From positions 1-64,000 of the forward strand of contig NZ_JAFKCS010000002.1 in NCBI RefSeq assembly GCF_017255015.1: 64,000 bases of DNA. Reading direction: 5' to 3'. Below the pieces are notes generated by a model. The model saw nothing but the letters and a program-made list of their open reading frames with translations, had not been told where the DNA came from and made no database searches. Origin of the DNA: Bowmanella yangjiangensis. Its GTDB lineage: Bacteria; Pseudomonadota; Gammaproteobacteria; Enterobacterales; Alteromonadaceae. Both the position numbers and the translations under genes were made by a program. This document shows, piece by piece, positions 1 to 7,301 of the stretch (position 1 is the stretch's first letter; the number at the start of each line of letters is the position of its first letter).

Positions 1-239
1 CCGCACGACGAAAAAACGACGCGAAACAGATTACCGGGCGGAAATTCACTTTCTCACATCCCGATATCATTTAAATACCGGGAAGAATTCTGCTGTTTAC
101 TTGACACGGCTGATTAATGGGTGACCCTTTGATCATTTGATCACTTCGATCCGATTCTTACCAGTTCTGAACTAGACTCTATTTTGGTAGTATGAAGTAG
201 GATTATATCTTACGAGATTTCTTTTATTGGAGGCAAACC

Positions 240-497
240 ATGGCAATGGTAAAGAAAAGTATCACAGTAACTGATCAGCAAGAGCGATGGATGCAAGCAC
301 AGCTTGCAAGTGGTAATTATGCCAGCGACAGCGAGTTATTACGTGATTTGATCAGAAAAGAGCAAATGCGTACTAGCGAAGTTGAAGTTATTAGACAAGA
401 ACTTATCAAAGCGGAACAAAGCGGTTTTAGTTCACGCTCTCCAGAAGATATTGTTAATGCGGTGATTGCTAGAAAACAAACTAATGGGGAAGTATAG
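240..497 (+). CDS. ParD-type antitoxin (ribbon-helix-helix)
   Basis: This 85-residue protein has the layout of ParD/CopG antitoxins. An N-terminal segment (KSITVTDQQERWMQAQ) fits the ribbon-helix-helix DNA-binding fold, followed by the ASGNYASDSELLRDLIR stretch typical of ParD. The charged C-terminal tail would wrap the toxin. An AGGC ribosome site sits 6 bases before the ATG. The toxin gene overlaps its 3' end, the usual arrangement for a co-translated pair. By analogy with the family it should neutralise the toxin and repress its own promoter. The upstream DNA carries two close TGATCA motifs (near 129-143) that could be an operator, which is not shown. The pair lies beside remnants of an integrative element, so it is probably mobile cargo. 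Confidence 0.88.
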   Translation: MAMVKKSITVTDQQERWMQAQLASGNYASDSELLRDLIRKEQMRTSEVEVIRQELIKAEQSGFSSRSPEDIVNAVIARKQTNGEV

Positions 498-774
498 ATT
501 AAGTGCTGCTGCCGATCAGGACTTTGATCAGCTATTTGAATATGGCATAGACAACTTCGGTTTGGCCAAGGCTAAATCATATGTTGATGGGCTAATTGTT
601 CAGTTTCAAAGCATTGCAGAAAACCCGTTGCATTATCAGGCAGTCGACCATATTCGTAAGGGATATCGACGCAGTGTGTATGGCAAACATGCGATTTACT
701 ACATAGTTTCTAATAACTGTGTTGATGTTATGCGAATACTAAGGTCAGAAAATCCTAATACTGCTTTTGAGTAA
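484..774 (+). CDS. ParE/RelE-fold toxin
   Basis: The 96-residue product has the ParE pattern: MGKYRLSAAADQDFDQLFEYG at the N terminus, a central helix pair (FGLAKAKSYVDGLIVQF), then the YRRSVYGKHAIYYIV strands and MRILRS near the end. ParE proteins poison DNA gyrase, while RelE relatives cut mRNA; the target cannot be told from sequence. I place the start at the ATG at 484, inside the antitoxin gene, giving a 14-base overlap. An in-frame TTG at 466 would add six residues but lies deep in the antitoxin gene. The reading frame is full length for the family and shows no damage. Confidence 0.85.
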   Translation: MGKYRLSAAADQDFDQLFEYGIDNFGLAKAKSYVDGLIVQFQSIAENPLHYQAVDHIRKGYRRSVYGKHAIYYIVSNNCVDVMRILRSENPNTAFE

Positions 775-888
775 TAATAAATGTGTTTGGTTCATTATCA
801 GGCAGGTTTAGTGGCCAATATGGCTTGATCACTACACCCCTTAATCCCCTGATCAACACAAAGTTACTACCACTACTTCGCTTGTTGC

Positions 889-1209
889 TCAAAGCGAGTC
901 AATACCGCTGCCAAGCACGTACAGATAGATAACCACCAGATAAAACACGACGGCCAGAAGCAATGCACCAAGCAACGACAGGATGTTTGCCTTCGGCAAT
1001 TGGCTGCGCCAATCCCTAATCAGCACGACTAGTGAGAGCAGGGCCAAAATCCAGTGCGAGATAAACCACAAATTCTCGCCCAGTCCCAAACGGTAGAAAT
1101 TATCCGAGCTAAGTCTTAGCAGATGATCTATTGCCACTATGGCTAGCAGGCCACCAATCCAAATGAATAGTGCTTTACGCATAGAAGCTTTAGGAAGGGG
1201 ATTCATCAT
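889..1209 (-). CDS. small membrane protein of unknown function
   Basis: A 106-residue protein with about three hydrophobic segments: AFIWIGGLLAIVAID-like near the N terminus, WFISHWILALLSLVVLI in the middle, and LSLLGALLLAVVFYLVVIYL near the C terminus. Short charged loops separate them (RDWRSQLPK), so an inner-membrane location is likely. I do not recognise the family. It points toward the parDE pair and lies left of the replication-gene remnant at 1276, so it probably belongs to the older, partly lost element. No ribosome site is obvious in front of the paired ATGs. It could be an immunity or phage-exclusion protein, but nothing in the sequence shows that. Confidence 0.55.
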   Translation of the reverse strand: MMNPLPKASMRKALFIWIGGLLAIVAIDHLLRLSSDNFYRLGLGENLWFISHWILALLSLVVLIRDWRSQLPKANILSLLGALLLAVVFYLVVIYLYVLGSGIDSL

Positions 1210-1275
1210 ACCTATTTATCAATGGTTGCGAAAGGCTGCAACAGATAGAAACCTAGTCAAAGTGATAAGTTATGG

Positions 1276-1416
1276 CAAAGCTGGTTTGATGGAGAATTGG
1301 TGAAGAAGCTAAAAGGCGTTGCCCACCTGGGTAGAGAGATTATCACCCGCATTCTGGCGGATGGAGTGGACCGCCCCGGTCTAGTTGCCTTTACTTGGCA
1401 AAATCTCTCGGCTTAA
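1276..1416 (+). pseudogene. 3' fragment of a second replication endonuclease gene
   Basis: Read in frame, these bases encode the last 46 residues of a protein matching the C terminus of the intact replication endonuclease at 7572-9314. Both share QSWFDGELV, KLKGV, HLGREIITRI. The nucleotide match begins abruptly at about 1275, and everything upstream is unrelated, so the 5' part is missing. The fragment ends LVAFTWQNLSA, and its TAA stop (1414-1416) lies inside the 67-bp att repeat. It is therefore the tail of a sibling element that abutted the att site directly. The intact copy carries a restriction-modification unit in this position instead. There is no start codon and no expected product. 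Confidence 0.8.
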
Positions 1417-1474
1417 AGCCTTTAAAAATGGTGGCCCCAGCTGGACTTGAACCAGCGACCTACCGATTATGAGT
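1408..1474. repeat. attL, left 67-bp direct repeat of the integrative element
   Basis: These 67 bases are identical to 11989-12055 in the same orientation. Sequence diverges at both edges (C versus A before, G versus C after). The right-hand 45 bases (from about 1429) copy the 3' part of the tRNA gene at 12010-12086, from the CCA end through the anticodon loop. Recombination between identical tRNA-derived cores is the usual mode of tyrosine-recombinase islands. The left-hand 21 bases are shared flank and contain the stop codon of the replication-gene fragment. This copy is a truncated tRNA and should not be called as a gene. Confidence 0.93.
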
Positions 1475-1494
1475 GTGATTTCGGCGTGTTTTTT

Positions 1495-1533
1495 GATGAA
1501 TCGCCATGAACACGCATGAACAAAATGCATGAA
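1495..1533. promoter_or_regulatory. phased CATGAA repeats next to attL
   Basis: Four hexamers, one GATGAA and three CATGAA, start at 1495, 1505, 1515 and 1528. The first three are spaced exactly 10 bases, about one helical turn. They lie between the att core and the integrase arm sites. That is where excisionase (recombination directionality factor) sites are often found. The AlpA-like protein at 7071 is the natural candidate to bind them. Binding is an inference. Confidence 0.45.
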
Positions 1534-1590
1534 ATAAATTCAATAAAAACAATATCATAAGAATATTCCGTTTGTTCGTGGTTGTTCTCT

Positions 1591-1633
1591 TTGCTACATG
1601 GAAGCATAATTTTCTTGCTACATATCTGCTACA
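1591..1633. promoter_or_regulatory. candidate integrase arm-type sites, left end
   Basis: TTGCTACA occurs at 1591-1598 and 1615-1622, and CTGCTACA at 1626-1633, all in one orientation and ending 21 bases before the integrase start codon. The same octamer occurs twice just inside the right end (11934-11952), also in that orientation. Short repeats shared by both element ends but outside the core fit arm-type sites for the N-terminal domain of a tyrosine integrase. They may also let the integrase repress its own promoter. Confidence 0.6.
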
Positions 1634-1654
1634 TTTTTCATTCGGAGCGAAAAA

Positions 1655-2890
1655 ATGGCGAAGCGAGAGAAGATCACGATTTCCAGTGTCAAGGCCCTTA
1701 TTGTGGAAGATCAGAGGGTCAACGATACCGAGGTGCCTGGATTCCATGCCCGTATCAGTCCTGCTGGAAAAATCACCTATTACCTCTTCTATCGCATCAA
1801 CGGCAAACAGGTAAATTATAAGCTTGGCACTCATGGTGAAATCACCCCAGCCCAAGCCAGAGACTTGGCAAAAGCCAAAGCGGGGGAGGTTGCCAATGGG
1901 GTAGATGTTCAAGCTGCGAAGAAGCAAGCCAGAAAGGACACCCAACTAGCTAAACTCACTCGCTTAGAAACCTTTCTGGATGAAAAGTATCTGCCCTGGT
2001 TGGAAACCCGGAACGCCAAAACGGCGGAACGTACTGTTAAGGCCATCAAAGCTGGGTTTCCTGAATTGCTGGATAAACAGCTGTCAGCGATTAATGCCTG
2101 GACCATTGAGAAATGGCGTAATGAAAAGCGCAAGTCCGGTGCCAAGCCTGCGACTATTAACAGTTATGTAAACCCGCTTAAAGGGGCAATGAGCAGAGCG
2201 GTGGAGTGGGGACTGATTGAAGGCCATGACCTAAACAAAGTTAAAGCTCTTAGAACTGATAACAAAGTAGTCCGCTATCTGGATAAAATTGAAGAAGCCT
2301 CTTTGCTGGATACCTTGAGAAAGCGCGATGCCAGGATCAAAGCCGAACGGGAAAATGGCAATCTGTTCAGACAGCAGAGAAATTACCCATTGTTACCCGA
2401 ATTGCGGGACAAGCACTTTGCCGACCATTTGGAGCCTATCGTGCTTGTCGCCATGAATACCGGCATGAGAAGGGGAGAACTGTTATCCCTTAGCTGGGAA
2501 AACGTCAACTTGGTGAATGACTACCTCACCGTGATTGCCGACAATGCCAAATCAGGTAAGACCCGTCATATCCCGCTAAACCACAAAGCTAAGCAGGCCC
2601 TTATACAGTGGCAGCAAGATACCAAGGATAAAGGCTATGTGTTTGAAGGTGAACCAGGTAAACCGATCACGGATATCAAAAAGGGATGGGGCAATCTGTT
2701 GGAAGAGGCAGAGATTGAGAACTTCCGTTTCCATGACTTGCGCCACCACTTCGCCAGCAAGCTGGTAATGGCCGGAGCAGATCTCAATACAGTCAGAGAA
2801 CTACTCGGCCATGGGAACTTGGAAATGACACTGCGTTATGCCCACCTTGCACCTGAGCATAAGGCTGCTGCTGTTAACTTGATTGGGTAG
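1655..2890 (+). CDS. int: tyrosine-type site-specific integrase
   Basis: A 411-residue tyrosine recombinase of full length. The N-terminal part (about 1-95) resembles the arm-binding domain of P4-like integrases (PGFHARISPAGKITYYLFYR). A core-binding SAM-like domain covers about 105-200. The catalytic domain shows the expected residues: Arg272 in TGMRRGELLSL, Lys302 in SGKTRHIPL, His360 and Arg363 in HDLRHHF, His386 in LGHGN, and the nucleophile Tyr395 in LRYAHL. A GGAG ribosome site precedes the ATG. It should catalyse recombination between the element's attP and the tRNA-borne attB. It lies 180 bases inside attL and is transcribed into the element. Confidence 0.96.
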   Translation: MAKREKITISSVKALIVEDQRVNDTEVPGFHARISPAGKITYYLFYRINGKQVNYKLGTHGEITPAQARDLAKAKAGEVANGVDVQAAKKQARKDTQLAKLTRLETFLDEKYLPWLETRNAKTAERTVKAIKAGFPELLDKQLSAINAWTIEKWRNEKRKSGAKPATINSYVNPLKGAMSRAVEWGLIEGHDLNKVKALRTDNKVVRYLDKIEEASLLDTLRKRDARIKAERENGNLFRQQRNYPLLPELRDKHFADHLEPIVLVAMNTGMRRGELLSLSWENVNLVNDYLTVIADNAKSGKTRHIPLNHKAKQALIQWQQDTKDKGYVFEGEPGKPITDIKKGWGNLLEEAEIENFRFHDLRHHFASKLVMAGADLNTVRELLGHGNLEMTLRYAHLAPEHKAAAVNLIG

Positions 2891-2978
2891 AGGGCCGTCA
2901 CTTACCAAAGATGGTCTTATAATGAAGTGTTCACCTGTACTAGCTCCTACCTAATCGGACGCGTGTAGTTGTAGATAG

Positions 2979-3275
2979 TCATATTGCCAACCCAATTACA
3001 TCTTTGATTATTCCGTACACTGTATTGAATGCATCGACCCGTTGTGAATGGGAAATTTTTGCTTGCTTTGCCAAAGAGATATTTTCTTCAATCTCTTGAA
3101 TTTTTGGTAGATCTATACTTCCAATTTTTTGTGCTATATCTGAGATTGACATTCCTTCAATAGCTATCTTAAGTTTACTGGCATCACTCAGCTTAAATGT
3201 TTTTTCCGGTTCATTCATTTTTCTCGCAGAATGTTCTAACTGCGATATTTTCTCTAAAATTTCTTGTTTATTCAT
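2979..3275 (-). CDS. small unknown protein, third gene of an envelope cassette
   Basis: A 98-residue protein with no signal peptide, rich in Lys, Ile, Glu and Ser. Residues 1-25 look like an amphipathic or coiled-coil helix (MNKQEILEKISQLEHSARKM). The C-terminal end is mildly hydrophobic (YGIIKDVIGLAI) and might touch the membrane. I do not recognise the family. A GAGGGA ribosome site precedes the ATG. It starts 14 bases after the lipoprotein gene and is co-directional with the two upstream genes, so it is probably the last gene of one transcription unit. Its AT-rich codon use differs from the chromosomal genes to the right, which fits acquired cargo. Confidence 0.65.
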   Translation of the reverse strand: MNKQEILEKISQLEHSARKMNEPEKTFKLSDASKLKIAIEGMSISDIAQKIGSIDLPKIQEIEENISLAKQAKISHSQRVDAFNTVYGIIKDVIGLAI

Positions 3276-3289
3276 TTAAGTCCCTCTTT

Positions 3290-3853
3290 TTAAAGTGCAC
3301 CAAGAAGGGATGTCAGTTGAGATAATCCCTCTTCGATCTTAGGAGTTAAGTCATTTAACTGACTCAACATGGTTTTCACAGATGGTTGATTGAGTACATC
3401 ATTGACAAACATTTCACCAGCTTTTTCAGACTCAATGTACGAATCTAATGCAATGTGTACATCTTTCATTTTTTTCAAATAAACATTAAGTTCATTCGTT
3501 TTGTCCTTGATTGATTTAATATCCTCATCAAGTTTTTTCTTCGATGCTGTCGCTTGAGAAGATAGCTCCGAAATCTGTTTGACTACAGTCTCAGCTTGAC
3601 TTTGGTCTAATCCTCCTCGTTGTACTAAAGTTGTTAATCTTAGCTTGGCTGCTTTTTCTTCTGAATCGATCCTGGACTTAGCATCTTCAACTAGCTTTTC
3701 TGTTGCCATAATTAAAGCCTCTGACTGCATTGATGTAGCTGATAACGCTAAATTAAAATATTCAATTTGTTTTATGGACAGCTGTTTTACTTCAGGAGGC
3801 GTGGCGCAACCAATTAATAAAAATAACGATAATATTGATAATATTCTTATCAT
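3290..3853 (-). CDS. coiled-coil lipoprotein, second gene of the envelope cassette
   Basis: The 187-residue product begins with a clear lipoprotein signal: MIRILSILSLFLLIGCATPP, with the lipidated cysteine at residue 16. The mature part is almost wholly helical and charged (AKSRIDSEEKAAKLRL, KKKLDEDIKSIKDKTNEL), predicting a long coiled coil anchored to a membrane. The residues after the cysteine (ATP) do not include the Asp that retains lipoproteins in the inner membrane, so the outer membrane is likely. GGAG precedes the ATG. Its partner upstream is an inner-membrane protein with a long periplasmic coiled coil, so the two could meet across the periplasm. The family is unknown to me. Confidence 0.7.
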   Translation of the reverse strand: MIRILSILSLFLLIGCATPPEVKQLSIKQIEYFNLALSATSMQSEALIMATEKLVEDAKSRIDSEEKAAKLRLTTLVQRGGLDQSQAETVVKQISELSSQATASKKKLDEDIKSIKDKTNELNVYLKKMKDVHIALDSYIESEKAGEMFVNDVLNQPSVKTMLSQLNDLTPKIEEGLSQLTSLLGAL

Positions 3854-3936
3854 ACTTACTCCATAAGTTTTTGAAGGGTTTTTTATAGCAAAGAGTATGA
3901 CAGTCTGATTGGATTAGAGATGTCATTCTTTGCATT

Positions 3937-4740
3937 CTAGCTAGTTTCTTTGTCCATACTAACTCGTCCTAAAATGTACCCAGATAACCCGCCTAATAAA
4001 GCTGATAACTCTTTACTTTCTAGAATACCCATTATTCCGAAAAGAATAATAGCAATAACAATAAGAAAAATTGCTACAAACTGGATTCCTTTTTCCCCGG
4101 AGAAAATGGATTCTGCTATCTTAGGTATTTTAAGAGCTATAAAGTAGAATCCAACTATAACTATTGCTACTAGGCCGCAATATGTGAAGCTTATTAATTT
4201 TCTAAACTCATTTCTTTCCGATTCTGTATTTATAAGATTTGACATTTTAACATCCACTTTGTCCAAGTTGTTTCTGGATTGTGAGATTTTTTTATTTATG
4301 TCACTTAAGTCCGACTGTAATTTCGTGAGCCTCTCTTTTTCTTCTTTTGCTTTCTTAAGTTCACTTAAAAGTTGAGGGTGGTAATTTTCAATCGAATTCA
4401 TTTCTTCTATTTCTTCTTTGCTTTTATTTTCCTTTGCTTTCAACTTTTCCAACACGTTTGCTTCTGATTTTATTTTTAATTCGTAATAGTCTATTTTCCT
4501 TTCAGCATCTTCTTTATTTATAGGTAAATATTCTTTCTCACTCTCTATTCTCTTTATTTCTTTCGCCAAATCATCAATATGTAAAGATATTCTCTTTCTA
4601 AGTGATGCTAATTCTTGATAATCGTCAGGGAGCTTTTCATTAATTATTTCTTGTGAAATTCCATCTGCATTTTCATTGGCCGAAATCGAGTTTGATAAAA
4701 AATAAAGACAGAATAAAATTGAAATTATAAGTTTACCCAT
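3937..4740 (-). CDS. inner-membrane protein with a periplasmic coiled coil, first gene of the envelope cassette
   Basis: I choose the ATG at 4740, preceded by GGAGA, over one 51 bases upstream. This gives 267 residues starting with a signal peptide (MGKLIISILFCLYFLSNSISA). Residues about 25-185 form a strongly charged coiled coil (ELKKAKEEKERLTKLQSDL, IKSEANVLEKLKAKENK). Two transmembrane helices follow (FTYCGLVAIVIVGFYFIAL and FVAIFLIVIAIILFGIMG), then a short glycine-rich hydrophobic end (LLGGLSGYILGR). The coil should lie in the periplasm with the C terminus in or near the membrane. The family is not recognised. It heads a co-directional trio with the lipoprotein and the 98-residue protein. 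Confidence 0.7.
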   Translation of the reverse strand: MGKLIISILFCLYFLSNSISANENADGISQEIINEKLPDDYQELASLRKRISLHIDDLAKEIKRIESEKEYLPINKEDAERKIDYYELKIKSEANVLEKLKAKENKSKEEIEEMNSIENYHPQLLSELKKAKEEKERLTKLQSDLSDINKKISQSRNNLDKVDVKMSNLINTESERNEFRKLISFTYCGLVAIVIVGFYFIALKIPKIAESIFSGEKGIQFVAIFLIVIAIILFGIMGILESKELSALLGGLSGYILGRVSMDKETS

Positions 4741-5504
4741 AACAATCTCCGTGATTTGTAAATATTGCCAATTTCTAACTGCAATAACCATTCATTTGGT
4801 TTTTAATCATGTGATTCAAAGAGTGAATAAAATTCAAAGGTGTTGGTTTTTAATTTATTTCCTCGTGGAAAAATAATTAATATTCGTTAGTTGTTGAAAA
4901 TTCGGGTTTCTTTTGTCAGTAGATATAATGAAAAATAAGTCAGCCTCTAATGCATTCTTTATTCTACTTTAGGGGGTGGGTAGGCAGTAGGTGTCCGTAT
5001 ACCTGATATATAAGAAAGAAAAGGGCAGCGGTGCCTAACATCCCTTTGGCTGAGACCTCGAACCTTGTGTCAACACACTATTAAATAGAATCTAGACGGA
5101 TGTTTATTAATTTGCCAAAAAATTTTTAGTGGCTTTACAATCAAGGGGGCACCCATTAATCATAAACGTCCATGTTGGTCCAAAAAAATAATGAATTTAC
5201 CTCATTCTAGAACGGTTCTTGAAGCGTTCAACTTTTTATGGTGAGGCTAATGATTAAAGGGGCCTCGTTTGTTTTTGCAAGATTTCGGCATTTGGCTGCA
5301 AACATTGCCATATCGCTTTTGAGGTAAGATGCAAACACAGAATTTGGCTCCATTTCGCAAAAATTTTGCAAAGTTGGGAATCCCGATTTGCACAGTCTTT
5401 TGATTGCTGATGGCGGGCGGTAGGCAAAAGTTTGGAAACGCCGACAGGAAGCAGTAATCTAACTACCTTAAGTTTCCCCTTTTATCGCTGATTGAGCAGT
5501 ACTG
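4741..5504. other. 764-bp gene-free regulatory region with palindromes
   Basis: No convincing gene is visible here. The region separates the divergent envelope cassette (left) and the MerR-like gene (right), so it must hold both promoters. Palindromes stand out: AGAACGGTTCT (5209-5219), TTGAAGCGTTCAA (5219-5231, sharing one base with the first), GCAAAAATTTTGC (5357-5369) and GGGAATCCC (5376-5384). Between 5273 and 5395 there are several TTTGC/GCAAA motifs, in both orientations (5273-5280, 5298-5303, 5330-5335, 5357-5369, 5387-5391). These could be operators for the downstream regulator or part of a replication origin. Neither role is shown by the sequence. Confidence 0.5.
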
Positions 5505-6437
5505 ATGATACAAAAGGACTACTACCGGCTTGCCGAACTGGAGGCCAAATTTGGTGTTTCGCAAAGTGATATTCAATACCTTATTGAACAAGGAGCTTTG
5601 GTACTTGCCACATTTCTACCATCTCAAAGATGTGTTTTTGGAGATTGGAGGGAAGGCAAGTTCGTTGGGCTTGGGATAGGACAATACAGAGGAATCGTTA
5701 GGCTTTCCTTTGCTGACTCATTATCTGCATTTTCGAATAAATCTGTTCAAGTTAAATCATTTGAAGTGCCAAACTCCGGGGGGATTTTCAATTGGTCCGG
5801 TGCGTATCCTTTTAGCGTAGCGACGCCAAATGAGATTATACATAAGTGGATTGCAGCTGATGATATAAGCAGAATCTATTGGTCTTTTATTACTGCCATG
5901 CTTTTGCCAACAGAAAATGACTCTCCCTGGTGGAGTGCGGCGAACGCATTTGCAAAACTGGATGGTCTAAGCGATGCAGTCGTGGAGAAGAATGCAGTTG
6001 AATCAAGATTTGATCAATTTTTGCAAAAACAGCCCAAAAGAATACTGAACCGCCACAACTTAGAATTTGAGCTTAAAGACGCATGCGTACTTTACGAGGA
6101 TCTTAAATCAGCCGGACTGGTGGCAACCACGCAAGAGACCCCCGCAACACAACAGCTGGATAAAGTCTCAGCTCAATTTCGGGATGACTTTGATGAGCTG
6201 TTGGCAAGAATTCTACAGGCTAACAAAACCATTAAAGCCAAAGGGCTGCTAAGAATTTTGGCTGAAGAGGCGAGGATGGAAGAGGATTCTCGCAAGTTTG
6301 ACATCAGAAACATCTTGTTGGATGAGGTTGAAGGGAAGATTGTCTGGTTGGATCATTCCGCTGCCAGAAAAGAAAAGGCTTATGGTCCTAAGACTATTAG
6401 CAATCGTTTAACTGAAGTCCGAAAAGCTATCTCGTAA
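5505..6437 (+). CDS. MerR-like N-terminal domain protein, possible element regulator
   Basis: The 310-residue protein starts with a helix-turn-helix-like segment (YYRLAELEAKFGVSQSDIQYLIEQG) similar to the MerR/AlpA recognition region, followed by a short beta-rich stretch. The middle is not recognised. The C-terminal third is helical and charged (KGLLRILAEEARMEEDSRKFDIRNILLDE) and ends in ISNRLTEVRKAIS. It has no signal or membrane segment, so it is cytoplasmic and probably binds DNA. Palindromes 120-300 bases upstream are candidate operators. The next gene, 25 bases downstream, encodes an HExxH protein, so a repressor/protease pair is conceivable. Function is inferred from the N terminus only. 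Confidence 0.6.
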   Translation: MIQKDYYRLAELEAKFGVSQSDIQYLIEQGALVLATFLPSQRCVFGDWREGKFVGLGIGQYRGIVRLSFADSLSAFSNKSVQVKSFEVPNSGGIFNWSGAYPFSVATPNEIIHKWIAADDISRIYWSFITAMLLPTENDSPWWSAANAFAKLDGLSDAVVEKNAVESRFDQFLQKQPKRILNRHNLEFELKDACVLYEDLKSAGLVATTQETPATQQLDKVSAQFRDDFDELLARILQANKTIKAKGLLRILAEEARMEEDSRKFDIRNILLDEVEGKIVWLDHSAARKEKAYGPKTISNRLTEVRKAIS

Positions 6438-6462
6438 GCCATTTGCAGCGAGTTGGAGCTAA

Positions 6463-6939
6463 ATGATGATAGAAAAAATAGAACAGTGGATACATCAAAC
6501 CAATCGCGCACACAGCGCGAAGCGCCAGTCATGTATTTTATTCAGAGAGCAGTTTAAGGGGTTCTATTCGCCAAGCTTTCTGCAAAATGCCTATTTTGTT
6601 GTGACTGACAATATTCCTAAGCCTGACTTTCCAGAACTAAGGGATGCTGGCCTTGATGATTTTCTTGATATGGAAGTCGATGGAATGACCTATGGCAATA
6701 CCTATTATGTAAAGCAAGAATACGAAGAAGACTTAGTGCTTCATTTCCATGAACTTGTCCATGTGCTCCAATGGCAACAGCTTACCGTACCCAGATTTAT
6801 TGCGCGTTACATGCAAGAAGTACAAGCATTTGGGTACAGAAAAGCACCTTTGGAAGACATGGCTTTTTCACTTGAAGACCGTTTCAAAGCGGGAGAGTCA
6901 AGTTTTGATATCGCCGGGTACGTTAGCAGTCACTTGTAA
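6463..6939 (+). CDS. HExxH zincin-like protein, possible anti-repressor protease
   Basis: A 158-residue cytoplasmic protein with a zinc-protease signature, HFHELVHVLQWQQL, where HELVH lies at residues 96-100. Glu119 (MQEVQAF) and Glu131 (PLEDMAF) are possible third zinc ligands. No signal peptide or propeptide is present. Small single-domain HExxH proteins next to DNA-binding proteins on mobile elements include ImmA-type proteases, which cut the element's repressor after DNA damage. This gene follows the MerR-like gene by 25 bases in the same direction, which suits that model. Other options are a protease toxin or an inactive zincin fold. The motif is clear; the role is inferred. Confidence 0.65.
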   Translation: MMIEKIEQWIHQTNRAHSAKRQSCILFREQFKGFYSPSFLQNAYFVVTDNIPKPDFPELRDAGLDDFLDMEVDGMTYGNTYYVKQEYEEDLVLHFHELVHVLQWQQLTVPRFIARYMQEVQAFGYRKAPLEDMAFSLEDRFKAGESSFDIAGYVSSHL

Positions 6940-7070
6940 GGTGATGTAGGGGGAAACGATCCGGGGCAAGGATATTTCCCTGAAACCCTCCCTTTTTCCC
7001 TGATTGCCTCCCTGGCTATTTTGGCACTTGTAGTGTGTCCGTGAACTTCAAACGTCACGGAGCAGTAACA

Positions 7071-7301
7071 GTGAACATTGAGAAACGCGCCTTTACCGAA
7101 ATTGAGGCTTCGGCCTATATCAGCATGAGCCGGTCTTTCCTTCGCCAGTCGCGGATGGAAGGCAACCGGGACACCCGCACCCCAGCGCCCAAGTTTATAA
7201 AAGTGGGTAGGGCCGTCAGATATCTAAAAGAAGATTTAGATGCCTGGCTGGATAGCTTCTATCGCCAATCTCATTTGATGGACCAAAGGGAGGCGGCCTG
7301 A
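7071..7301 (+). CDS. AlpA/excisionase-like helix-turn-helix protein
   Basis: A small DNA-binding protein of the AlpA/MerR excisionase type. The core reads RAFTEIEASAYISMSRSFLRQSR, followed by PAPKFIKVGRAVRYLKEDLDAWL, the typical wing ending in a helix. I prefer the GTG at 7071 (76 residues), because a GGAG lies 8 bases before it. An in-frame GTG at 7035 would add 12 residues that are not part of the domain. Such proteins act as transcription activators of integrase genes or as recombination directionality factors. Here the phased CATGAA repeats near attL are a candidate target. The stop overlaps the next start (TGATG), so the genes are translationally coupled. Confidence 0.8.
   Translation: MNIEKRAFTEIEASAYISMSRSFLRQSRMEGNRDTRTPAPKFIKVGRAVRYLKEDLDAWLDSFYRQSHLMDQREAA

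Noticed and set aside
466-774. Longer ParE starting at TTG 466
   Set aside because: The ATG at 484 gives the standard family N terminus; the extra residues are unlike ParE.
1429-1474. tRNA-like sequence on the minus strand
   Set aside because: It is only the 3' 46 bases of the tRNA carried by attL; the 5' half is absent, so it cannot fold into a tRNA.
1460-1945. 161-codon minus-strand open frame
   Set aside because: It runs against the integrase coding strand and across att and arm sites, has no ribosome site and no domain; it is a shadow of the integrase region.
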